Origin: Chloroflexaceae bacterium
GTDB lineage: Bacteria; Cyanobacteriota; Cyanobacteriia; Cyanobacteriales; JAAUTE01
DNA length: 35,618 nt
Direction: 5' to 3'
Assembly: GCA_012031815.1 (NCBI GenBank)
Contig: JAAUTE010000005.1
Span: 1-35,618, forward strand
The notes beneath the pieces were generated by a model that was not told the DNA's origin, did no database searches, and saw nothing but the letters and a program-made list of their open reading frames with translations. Made by a program: the position numbers and the translations under genes. This document shows positions 9,096 through 17,343 of the stretch, piece by piece; within the stretch, counting starts at the first letter, position 1; each line of letters starts with the position of its first letter.

Positions 9096-9269
9096 GCAGT
9101 TCGCAAAATTGATTAAGCGATCGCCTGTTGGTGATTGAACGATAACGCGGCAGTCCCCACCCTCAGCGCTAGCGGGGTGGGGAAGGATAGCGCGGCGGTT
9201 GAGGGGTTCGATACCCCGAAGCCAGCCAATGGGCTAAAATCGATTTAACCCCAGCAATTGAGGAGATTC

Positions 9270-10513
9270 ATGGCAACCAGGCGTGTAACATTCAAACTGT
9301 ATCCATTTCGTTCTCAGGAGCAAAAGTTGCACCTGTGGCGGCGGATGCACAAGGATTTATACAATGCCTGCTTGTATCACCGAAAGACTGAATACCAGCA
9401 CTATCAAAAATCGGTGGGGTATTTCGACCAACAGAATTGCTTGCCCGCATTTAAGGAAGAATTTCCTGAGTATAAAGAGCTTGGCTCTCATGCACTACAG
9501 GCAACAGTTAAACGCATTGATTTCGCGTTTCAGCGATTTTTTCAAGGATTGGGAAGTCACCCAAAATTTAAGTCCTCTCGTCTCTATCGCGGCTGGACAT
9601 ATCCCTGTAAATCTGGCTGGAAAGTTGATAGCAACGGTAGGAATGGTTACCTTACTTTAAGCAATCTCGGCACGCTCAAAATGCGAGGCAAGGCCAGGAC
9701 ATGGGGAGAACCGATACCTGCACGATTTTCTGGAAAGCTGGTAGCTGGTATGCTTCCATTACCGTTAACTGCCAGCCCGAAAGAGAGACGGGCAATGGCG
9801 TTGTTGGTATTGACTTTGGTGTGCTGACCGCCGTCGCCCTAAGCACTGGCGAGAAGCTGGAAAACCCACGCTTTTTGTCCCAGGCGCAAGCAAAAGTCAA
9901 GCGAGCTGCCAAGGAACTGCGACGGAAAAAGTTGCACTCTCGCCGCTGGCAAAAGGCGCAAAGACGCCTAGCCAAGATTAAGCGCAAAGTTGCCAATCAA
10001 AGACAAGACTGGGTGCATCAGACCGCCACACAGATAGTAGGCGCTAACAGCCTGGTGGCGACGGAGAAACTGGAACTCAAAAAGATGACCAGGAAACCCA
10101 AGAAAGGAAGCATTCGCAAACGACAAAAGACGGGATTAAATCGGTCAATCCTTGATGTCGGCATCGGCATGCTTCGCTCGGCTATCGAGTACAAAATAGC
10201 TGAGGCTGGCGGGATATTCGTGGAAGTGCCAACCCAAAAAGTTAAGCCTTCCCAGACTTGTCCTGCTTGCGGCAAACAGCAGAAAAAAGACTTGTCTGAG
10301 CGCGTCCATCGGTGCGAATGTGGCTGCATCGAAGATAGAGACGTAGCATCAGCCAAAGTCTGCTTAAAATGGGCGCTTGGAACGAGCGTCCCCAGTCGTG
10401 GAGAGGGTAGCTCTACTGCTACTCCCGCAGCCAAGTACTGCGGAGGGTTTCAGCAACTAGCCTCGAAGAAGCGACAGAAACCGCCAGCTCAGCCGAAGGC
10501 GGCTGGCGTGTAG
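9270..10513 (+). CDS. tnpB: TnpB RNA-guided nuclease, one apparent -1 frameshift
   Basis: TnpB is the RuvC-type, omega-RNA-guided DNA nuclease encoded by IS200/IS605 elements and an ancestor of Cas12. It starts at ATG 9270 after GAGGAG. The first part ends in the wrong frame after KMRGKARTWG. One base missing from the GGGG run near 9703 rejoins it to TDTCTIFWKAGSWYASITVN. Repaired length is 414 residues. RuvC residues are visible: GIDFGV (first Asp), VATEKLELKK (Glu), and EDRDVASAK (last Asp). The zinc-binding motif CPACGKQQKKDL followed by CECG lies between the last two. All catalytic positions are therefore present, so a repaired protein could be active. The 3' end overlaps the predicted omega RNA. 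Confidence 0.85.
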
Positions 10514-10517
10514 TTCA
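10482..10517 (+). ncRNA. Right-end hairpin, probable 3' end of the TnpB omega RNA
   Basis: TnpB guide RNAs overlap the 3' end of tnpB and finish at the element's right end. Here CGCCAGC (10482-10488) pairs with GCTGGCG (10502-10508), with GCC/GGC stacked inside. After the tnpB stop (10511-10513) comes TTCA. By family rule, the guide would be the flanking bases from about 10518 onward. The 5' limit of the RNA is not determinable by eye. Confidence 0.45.
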
Positions 10518-10529
10518 TATGTTGTCGAA

Positions 10530-10724
10530 TTATTCGACCGTGTGGCCAGTTGCGGTAATAATTTGCTTGATGGATTCCTCGGAGGCTTGGGTATCAACGG
10601 TCACGGTTTTGTTGGCGATGTCAACCTGGACGCTCGCGCTGGGTTCGTGGGTTTTGATCGCTTTGGTAATCGTATCGCCGCAGCCTTCGCAGACAATACT
10701 GGGAACCTGAAGTTGCATGGACAT
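10530..10724 (-). CDS. Atx1-like copper chaperone (HMA domain)
   Basis: A 64-residue heavy-metal-associated domain with the beta-alpha-beta-beta-alpha-beta pattern. The metal site is VCEGCGDTI (Cys-x2-Cys at residues 12-15). The closing part, IKQIITATGHTVE, is typical of cyanobacterial Atx1 proteins that carry Cu(I) to CtaA and PacS P-type ATPases. No such ATPase lies in this window. ATG 10724 is followed by a second Met two codons later, either of which could be used. The gene ends next to the right end of the TnpB element. Confidence 0.85.
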   Translation of the reverse strand: MSMQLQVPSIVCEGCGDTITKAIKTHEPSASVQVDIANKTVTVDTQASEESIKQIITATGHTVE

Positions 10725-10829
10725 AGCTGGCTGAATTAATCCTCAATTTTTTTGTATTTTAGCCCGCCTCTTGGGTCTTTTTATGGGTCGCTAGGCAGGA
10801 GAGGGATAAGAATAATATTGCTTAGATAA

Positions 10830-11111
10830 TTACCATTGGAGAACCGCTTGCTCAATTCCCCGCTCCCGACGGACTTTGGCATCTTTTTCAAACCAATGAA
10901 TGATTTGTTGATGGGTCAGATCCGCGATCGCAACTCCCGTATCTTCGGCAATAATTTTTAAAAGCCGCTGGGAGGAAATGGTCAAGCGCGCGAGAAATTT
11001 TTCCGGCGAGGTGAGGAGCGCCGCGTCTACGTCAAGGGATTCTTCCTCAGAGAGAAATTGCATCGACGATGATTCCATAGGGCGATTTTCAAGAGTAAGT
11101 AGCAGCTTCAT
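10830..11111 (-). CDS. Conserved-looking small protein downstream of sufR
   Basis: A 93-residue (or 82-residue, from ATG 11078) acidic, helical protein. It begins 15 bases after sufR on the same strand, so the two are probably co-transcribed. The segments SPEKFLARLTISSQRLLKI and TGVAIADLTHQQIIHWFEKD look like paired helices. I do not recognise a named domain. Its linkage to sufR suggests a part in Fe-S homeostasis, but that is only context. Confidence 0.65.
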   Translation of the reverse strand: MKLLLTLENRPMESSSMQFLSEEESLDVDAALLTSPEKFLARLTISSQRLLKIIAEDTGVAIADLTHQQIIHWFEKDAKVRRERGIEQAVLQW

Positions 11112-11126
11112 GGGAAAATTGTCAAA

Positions 11127-11775
11127 CTAAGGCCTTTGAGACTGAATTAAATAGCCACAGCGATGTTCTCCGTTAACGATCCAGTGAGTGCGTTCGACGG
11201 TACATTCGGGCAACACCGCGGCAAACATCTCCAGTTCATGGCCACAAATCGTGGGATAGGACTCAGCAACCTCAGAAATCGCGCAGTTATGCTCGGCTAA
11301 CACGAATTGCTCTGTGCCGTTTCTATTTGTGGTGTGCAGCTCAGCCATGTACCCTTCCTGACGGCGGAGTTCCACTAATTTAGCCATCCGCTCGGTCAGA
11401 CAGCCGTTTCCCACTCGTTCCCGGTATTCCTCGGCCTTGCGCTCCCACTGTTTCCGTAAGACCTGCTTGACCTGTTCCACTCCCACAGTTTCCGCTAGGG
11501 CATCCAGGAACGATACCGCAAATTCTCCATAGCGATGGGGAAAGCGATCGCGACCTTGACGACTCAGACAGTAGACATGCTGGGGACGGCCCATGCCCTG
11601 CTGTACTGATTGGTACTGAATCAGTGCCTCTGCCTCTAGATCCTTGAGGTGGCGTCGGGTGGCCTGGGGGCTAATCGTCAAGGGCAGCGGATAACTGCTG
11701 GGCCGTGGCTTGACCCTCCTTGAGCAAATATTGGAGAATATCGTCTTTGGTAGAAACGTGCTGCGTGCTAGTCAT
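11127..11775 (-). CDS. sufR: SufR, Fe-S-dependent repressor of the suf operon, one apparent frameshift
   Basis: SufR is a DeoR-type repressor that binds a [4Fe-4S] cluster and shuts off sufBCDS when clusters are plentiful. The N-terminus starts at ATG 11775 (MTSTQHVSTKDDILQYLL) and enters the winged helix. An extra T in CCCTTGACG near 11684 shifts the frame; removing it joins QQLSAAL to TISPQATRRHLKDLEAEA and gives 215 residues. The C-terminal cluster motif is intact and reads C-x12-C-x13-C-x14-C (HNC, TIC, PEC, HRC), exactly the spacing reported for SufR proteins. It is divergent from sufB, with two operator palindromes between them. The break is probably a sequence error, since sensing and DNA-binding parts are otherwise complete. 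Confidence 0.9.
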
Positions 11776-11866
11776 AGGCCTAAGCGAGGGGGAACCTCCT
11801 GACGGTCAAAGTCTTGGCACCAGCGATCGCAGTTGGCACTCTGGAGAAATTGATTCCGTGACTTTG

Positions 11867-11882
11867 ACAACATCAAGGTTGT
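11867..11882. promoter_or_regulatory. SufR operator 1
   Basis: ACAACATCAAGGTTGT matches the SufR operator form CAAC-N6-GTTG perfectly and is flanked by a further A/T pair. It lies in the divergent sufR-sufB interval. Confidence 0.75.
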
Positions 11883-11902
11883 TAAACTATTCTAAAATAG
11901 AA

Positions 11903-11926
11903 TTAAACAACAAGACTATTGTTTAA
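11903..11926. promoter_or_regulatory. SufR operator 2
   Basis: TTAAACAA and TTGTTTAA form a perfect inverted repeat around an 8-base centre. Inside it, CAAC-N6-ATTG matches the SufR operator form with one change. It is centred about 40 bases from operator 1. The AT-rich stretch between the two contains possible -10 boxes (TAAAAT around 11893), so a bound repressor pair would cover the promoter of sufB, sufR or both. Confidence 0.6.
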
Positions 11927-12027
11927 GTCTGCCAAGACCAACCAGCGGCGCTTGCTAGAATTTTAGCCTTGGCCTTGCCATCGCAAGCGCGACCCCCTGA
12001 AACCTTAGAGAGAGAACACGAGAGCTA

Positions 12028-13465
12028 ATGACCGCCACCACTGTTAAAACCCTAATTAATGAGCCATATAAATACGGCTTTGTCACGAATATCGAAGCAG
12101 ATACCCTACGCGCGGTTTAAATGAGGAGATTGTCCGCGCCATCTCTGCAAAAAAAATGAACCGGAATTTATGCTGGAGTTTCGCTTGCGGGCTTACCATC
12201 AGTGGCTAAAGATGCAAGAGCCGACCTGGCCCCACGTTACCTATGCGGCGATCGATTACCAAAATATTATTTACTACTCTGCCCCCAAAACCCAGAAGAA
12301 ATTGGGCAGCTTGGAAGAGGTAGATCCGACGCTGCTAGAAACCTTTGAAAAGTTGGGTATTCCCCTGTCTGAGCAGAAACGGTTGAGCAATGTGGCAGTG
12401 GATGCCATTTTCGACAGTGTTTCCATCGCTACGACCTTTAGAGAAGAATTGGCGCAAGAGGGGGTCATTTTCTGCTCGATTTCCGAAGCCTTGCAGGAAC
12501 ATCCAGAGCTGGTGGAAAAATATATTGGTAGCGTCGTCCCCGTGGGCGATAACTATTTTGCCGCCCTCAATTCGGCGGTCTTTAGCGATGGCTCCTTTGT
12601 TTACGTTCCCAAGGGCGTGCAGTGTCCCATGGAACTCTCTAGCTATTTCCGCATTAATTCCGGCGATACGGGGCAATTTGAACGGACTTTGATTATTGTC
12701 GAAGAAGGAGCTTCCGTTAGCTACTTGGAAGGCTGCACCGCCCCCATGTACGACAGCAATCAGCTCCACGCGGCGGTGGTCGAACTGGTGGCCCTGGATA
12801 ACGCCGACATTAAGTATTCCACCGTACAGAACTGGTACGCCGGAAATGAGGAAGGCAAGGGCGGCATTTTTAACTTTGTGACCAAGCGTGGCCTCTGTAA
12901 GGGCGTTAACTCCAAGATTTCCTGGACGCAGGTGGAAACCGGGTCGGCCATCACCTGGAAGTATCCCAGTTGCGTGTTGGTCGGGGACAACTCCGTGGGC
13001 GAATTTTACTCCATTGCCCTCACTAACAACCGTCAGCAAGCCGATACAGGCACTAAAATGATCCATATCGGTAAAAATACCCGCAGCACTATTATTTCCA
13101 AGGGAATTTCCGCCGGCCAGTCCCAAAATAGCTATCGCGGCTTGGTGAAAATTGGCCCGAAAGCGACCGGGGCCCGGAATTATTCCCAGTGCGATTCCAT
13201 GCTGATCGGCGATCGGGCGGGGGCGAATACCTTTCCCTACATTCAGGTAGACAATAACAGCGCCAAGGTGGAACACGAAGCTTCTACGGCAAAAATTGGT
13301 GAGGAGCAGTTGTTTTACTTTGCTCAGCGGGGAATTTCAGAAGAAAATGCGGTTTCGATGCTGGTGGCGGGTTTTTGCAAAGATGTCCTGAATAAGTTGC
13401 CGTTGGAGTTTGCCTCGGAAGCGGACAAGTTGCTAAGCCTGAAACTGGAAGGAACAGTTGGGTAG
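12028..13465 (+). CDS. sufB: SufB, Fe-S cluster assembly scaffold, two apparent frameshifts
   Basis: SufB forms the SufBCD scaffold that builds Fe-S clusters from SufS-derived sulfur. Translation from ATG 12028 gives [20 protein letters not shown]. It then breaks twice: one base missing near 12108 (CTACGCG, expected a Pro codon before RGLNEE), and one A missing from the A8 run at 12149-12156 (before NEPEFMLEF). Repaired length is 479 residues, standard for cyanobacterial SufB. The intact part from 12170 includes [20 protein letters not shown], the Cys of SYLEGCTAP, and the conserved C-terminal [18 protein letters not shown]. It is first in sufBCDS and divergent from sufR, and expected to be repressed by SufR. 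Confidence 0.92.
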
Positions 13466-13548
13466 AACTGGATGCAAAATTCGGTACGTTTCTCTCAACG
13501 TGCCGGATAATTTACTAAAGTTTGAGTTTTTAAGGGTTGAACAAGTCA

Positions 13549-14336
13549 ATGAGTCAGGAAACGAGCGACGTAATTTTATCAGTGCGGAATTTGACGGCCA
13601 ATGTGGACGGGCAACCGATTCTTAAAGGCGTAAATCTGGATGTGAAGGCGGGAGAAGTTCACGCGATTATGGGCCGCAATGGTTCTGGAAAAAGTACCTT
13701 TTCTAAGGTGTTAGCGGGACATCCGGACTATGAAGTAACGGGCGGCGAAATTATCTACAAGGGCGAGAATATTCTGGAGAAAGAGCCGGATGAGCGGGCA
13801 CTGTCCGGGATTTTTCTGGCGTTTCAGTACCCCATTGAAGTTCCAGGGGTGAGTAATTTAGAGTTTCTGCGGGTGGCGTACAATGCCCATCGCCGACATC
13901 AAGGGTTGGCGGAATTAGACCCCTTTGATTTTGAGGATTTGGTGCAGGAAAAGCTGGCGGTTGTGCAGATGAACCCGAGTTTTCTGGAGCGCAGTTTGAA
14001 TGAGGGGTTTTCTGGGGGCGAGAAGAAGCGCAACGAGATTTTGCAGATGGCGTTGTTGGAGCCGAAGCTGGCAATTTTAGACGAAACGGATTCGGGATTG
14101 GATATTGATGCCCTCAGGATTGTGGCGGGCGGTGTCAATCAACTAATGACGCCCGATAACGCAACGATTCTCATTACCCACTATCAGCGGTTGCTGAACT
14201 ATATTGAGCCGGATTTTGTCCATGTCATGCACCAGGGACGCATTATCACCAGTGGCGGCAAGGAATTAGCTCTGGAGTTGGAAATCGCGGTTATGAAATC
14301 GTGGATGAGCTGGCAGCGGCGGAGGTGCAGCCATGA
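13549..14336 (+). CDS. sufC: SufC, ATPase of the SufBCD complex, one apparent frameshift
   Basis: SufC is the ABC-type ATPase that drives the SufBCD complex. ATG 13549 (MSQETSD) is preferred over the upstream TTG. Motifs are Walker [11 protein letters not shown]-loop AFQYP, signature [13 protein letters not shown], Walker [13 protein letters not shown] and the switch His in ITHYQR. Near 14283 one base is missing after ELALELE. In the correct frame the protein ends [16 protein letters not shown] with TGA at 14334-14336, giving 262 residues. Read as given, it runs on wrongly to 14421. The repaired stop overlaps the sufD start as ATGA, which is strong support for the repair and for translational coupling. 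Confidence 0.92.
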
Positions 14337-15668
14337 GTCAATCCGTTGTCAATGGCCGCGATCGCCAAACTTTCGCCAACACCCCAGATGCTTTTTTGGC
14401 GGGATTATTGCAGCAAGTTGAGCAATTTTCTCCGAAAGATGAGTTGGTTCAAGCCTTGCGTCAAGGGGCGATCGCTGATGTGCAGGCGGCTCAGTTGCCG
14501 TCCACGAAAGATGAAGACTGGCGATTTACGGATTTGTCTGGGTTGAAGTCGTTGATTTTTCAAGCAACCCAGCCTTTTGCGGGTCAATCTTACGATATTC
14601 AAGCATTAACTGCCCCGGAAAGTTCCCTGCGTTTAACCTGGATCAATGGTTGTTTTTCGGCGGAATGGTCGGATTTCGGGGATTTGCCCTCAGGGATTTA
14701 TGTGGGGAACCTGGAGCAATTGCCTGAGGCTCAGCGATCGCGCCTGGGGAAGTATCTGGGACAGCAACCGGGAAGTACAGAGATTTTTACAGCGCTGAAT
14801 ACGGCGGGAATGCAGGATCTCGCGCTGATTTTGGGTTGAGCCGGAAGTCGTGGTCGAGAATCCCATTCAGGTTTTGTTTCTCAGTGGGGCTGCAACAGCG
14901 AGTTTTTCTCAGCCCCGCGCCTTGATTGTGGCGGAACGTGGCTCGAAATTAAGCTTTGTTGAGCAATATGCCTCCCTTGGAGAGACGGCTCCTTACTTTA
15001 CCAATGCGATCGCCGAAATTTGGCTAGAACCTGGAGCAACCGTCAACCACGTGCGCTTGCAGCAGGAAGGGGAAACCAGTTTTCACATTGGCCGGAGTGC
15101 GGTTTCCCAAGGACGAGACAGTCACTATACCGGCACTACTATTGATTTAGGCGCAAAATTGTCCCGGCACAACCTGGAGGTTTATCAGGTGGGGGAACAG
15201 ACTACAACGCGACTAAATGGGTTAGTGGTCGTGAGCGGGGAGCAGTTGGCGGATACTCACAGTTTAATTGCCTTAAACCAGCCCTACGGCACCACCGACC
15301 AGCTCCACAAATGCGCCGTTGGCGATCGCGCCCGCGCAGTGTTTAATGGCAAGGTTTGGGTTTCTCAAGGGGCCCAATTGACCAATGCGGCTCAGCTTAA
15401 CCAAAATTTGTTGCTTTCTCCCAAAGCTAGGGTTGACACCAAGCCAGAGCTACAGATTACGGCAGATAACGTCAAATGCTCCCACGGCGCTACGGTGAGC
15501 CAACTGGAAGCTGACGAAATTTTCTACCTCCGCAGTCGCGGTTTGGCTGAAGCCGCCTCCCGCCGGTTGCTGGTCAATGCCTTCGTGAGTGAAGTTCTAG
15601 AGCGCCTGGCGATCGCTTCTTTGCGAGAGCGACTGACCCAGGCTATTCTGGCTAAGATCAATGCTTAA
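14333..15668 (+). CDS. sufD: SufD, Fe-S assembly complex subunit, one apparent frameshift
   Basis: SufD pairs with SufB and SufC and is needed for iron acquisition into the scaffold. ATG 14333 overlaps the sufC stop. The frame breaks near 14828-14833, where TTTT should be TTT. Removing one T changes ILG-stop to [19 protein letters not shown] and continues to 15668, giving 444 residues. Conserved features are [14 protein letters not shown] near the N-terminus and the C-terminal [20 protein letters not shown]. The last 60 residues pair with SufB in homologues. It is third in sufBCDS. Confidence 0.92.
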
Positions 15669-15734
15669 CAGGAAGTGACGTTAGCATCTCCTAGTTTTTT
15701 GTCCATTGCCACTCATTTAGTGAATCCCTGTGCT

Positions 15735-16997
15735 ATGACGTTAGCTAAAGAAAAAACCATTGCCGAGCAAGTGCGGGCTGACTTTCCCATTTTGCAGCAG
15801 AAAATTGGTGACAAGCCGCTCATTTATTTCGATAGTGCGGCCACCTCTCAAAAGCCTGTTGCCGTGTTGGCAGCGCTGCGTCACTACTATGAGGCCGATA
15901 ATGCTAACGTCCATCGTGGGGCACATACACTGAGCGTCCGAGCAACCGAGGCTTACGAAAAGGCTAGGGATAAAGTTGCTCGTTTTATTAACGCTCGCGA
16001 TCGCCGAGAAATTGTGTTTACTCGCAATGCCAGTGAAGCGATTAACCTGGTGGCCTATAGCTGGGCGTTGAATAATTTAAACCCGCAGGACGAAATCCTC
16101 CTAACGGTGATGGAACACCACAGCAACATAGTTCCCTGGCAAATTATCGCCCACAAAACGGGAGCAGTGATTAAATATGTGGGGCTAAGTGAGCGCGAAG
16201 ACTTCAACTGGGAGCAGTACCGCTCGTTACTCTCTCCTAAGACTAAATTAGTGGCCGTGGTTCACGTTTCTAATACCCTGGGCTGCATTAATCCCGTGGC
16301 TGAAATTACGGCCCTGGCCCATAAATACAGCGCAAAAGTCCTCATTGATGCTTGCCAGAGCGTTCCTCACCTACCCGTTGATGTTCAACAAATCGACTGT
16401 GATTGGTTAGTGGCTAGCGGCCATAAAATGTGCGCCCCAACGGGGATTGGCTTTCTCTGGGGGAAGCTAGAAATTCTAGAGGAAATGCCTGCGTTTATGG
16501 GCGGTGGTGAGATGATTTCTGAAGTGTTTCTCGATCGCTTTACCTATGGCGAACTGCCCCATAAATTTGAGGCCGGAACGCCTGCGATCGCCGAAACCAT
16601 TGCCTTAGGAGCCGCAGTGGATTACCTGAGCAATCTGGGTATGGATAAAATCCATGATTACGAAGAACAATTGACGGACTATTTGTTCGAGAAGCTAGCA
16701 GCCGTTCCCCAGGTGAGAAGTTACGGTCCGAAACCAACCCAGGCAGGTAAAGGTCGGGCAGCTCTAGCCTCTTTTAACGTAGAAGGACTGCACGCTAGCG
16801 ATTTATCCACGCTGCTCGATCACGAAGGCATTGCGATTCGCTCCGGCCACCATTGTACCCAACCATTACACCGGATTTTTGGCGCATCTGGTAGCGCGAG
16901 AGCCAGCTTATATTTTTATAATACTTTTGCGGAAATTGATGCTTTCATTGTCGCCTTGCAGGAAACCATCAATTTTTTCAGCGGCATGATGGACTAG
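15735..16997 (+). CDS. sufS: SufS, group II cysteine desulfurase
   Basis: SufS takes sulfur from L-cysteine as a persulfide and passes it to the Suf scaffold. This gene is intact. The PLP lysine sits in VASGHKM and the catalytic Cys in [10 protein letters not shown]. Substrate-site motifs include RGAHTLS and [13 protein letters not shown]. From ATG 15735 ([12 protein letters not shown]) the product is 420 residues, the family norm. An in-frame GTG at 15675 would add 20 residues of unmatched sequence. The 11-base string TGACGTTAGC(A/T) follows both candidate starts. It is last in sufBCDS, 66 bases after sufD. Confidence 0.93.
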   Translation: MTLAKEKTIAEQVRADFPILQQKIGDKPLIYFDSAATSQKPVAVLAALRHYYEADNANVHRGAHTLSVRATEAYEKARDKVARFINARDRREIVFTRNASEAINLVAYSWALNNLNPQDEILLTVMEHHSNIVPWQIIAHKTGAVIKYVGLSEREDFNWEQYRSLLSPKTKLVAVVHVSNTLGCINPVAEITALAHKYSAKVLIDACQSVPHLPVDVQQIDCDWLVASGHKMCAPTGIGFLWGKLEILEEMPAFMGGGEMISEVFLDRFTYGELPHKFEAGTPAIAETIALGAAVDYLSNLGMDKIHDYEEQLTDYLFEKLAAVPQVRSYGPKPTQAGKGRAALASFNVEGLHASDLSTLLDHEGIAIRSGHHCTQPLHRIFGASGSARASLYFYNTFAEIDAFIVALQETINFFSGMMD

Positions 16998-17343
16998 AAA
17001 TAGCAAAGCCGATGCGTTCACCGATACATTTCGACGCTGAATTCCCCCAATCATTGTCTGGTGAGGACGGCATTCCGATCTAGGATGTGACTGGGGCCAG
17101 GGATGTAGCCAGCGGCGAGGCAGCAGCCCGAGCAAGACCCCCAGATCGAACCTATCCATCGGGCTCTTCCCTAGGGCAGAACCAGGCTAGCCGTCTAAAA
17201 GCTGAAGATCTCCCCCATTGCTGCCGCGCAAAATCTTTCCACAGCAGGAATCGGTTCTAAACACTTTCCAAAGAATTGCGGCAGAGGCGATCGATAGCAG
17301 TAAATTAAATAGTGAAGAAATGTGACGAACTAGGCATTAATAA
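16998..17343. other. Intergenic region between sufS and ndhF1
   Basis: 346 bases with no supported gene. The minus-strand frame at 16908-17159 overlaps the sufS end and is not protein-like. The last 80 bases are AT-rich and should hold the ndhF1 promoter. No clear terminator hairpin after sufS was found. Confidence 0.5.

Larger units (their letters stand above)
9150..10517. mobile_element. IS200/IS605-superfamily element carrying only tnpB
   Basis: The element contains tnpB but no Y1 transposase gene, so it would need TnpA in trans (IS1341-like arrangement). The left part holds a hairpin built from CCCCACCC and GGGTGGGG at about 9156-9183. The right end holds a 7-bp hairpin, CGCCAGC with GCTGGCG (10482-10508, with an inner GCC/GGC stem), overlapping the 3' end of tnpB, followed by TGTAGTTCA as expected of such right ends. 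The outer limits are inferred from these hairpins and are not exact. It sits between the peroxiredoxin-like gene and the Atx1 gene, apparently without breaking either. Confidence 0.6.

Noticed and set aside
9195-9235. tRNA-like T-arm (GGGG-TTCGATA-CCCC)
   Set aside because: The 7-base T-loop and stem look right, but no matching acceptor 5' strand, anticodon arm or D-arm is found upstream. It is part of the TnpB element's left region.
12335-13276. Long minus-strand frame (313 codons) opposite sufB
   Set aside because: It is a shadow of the sufB coding frame; sufB on the plus strand is certain.
12100-14840. Programmed frameshifting in the suf operon
   Set aside because: Shifts occur in both directions at unrelated sites without a shared slippery motif or stimulating structure; single-base errors explain them better.
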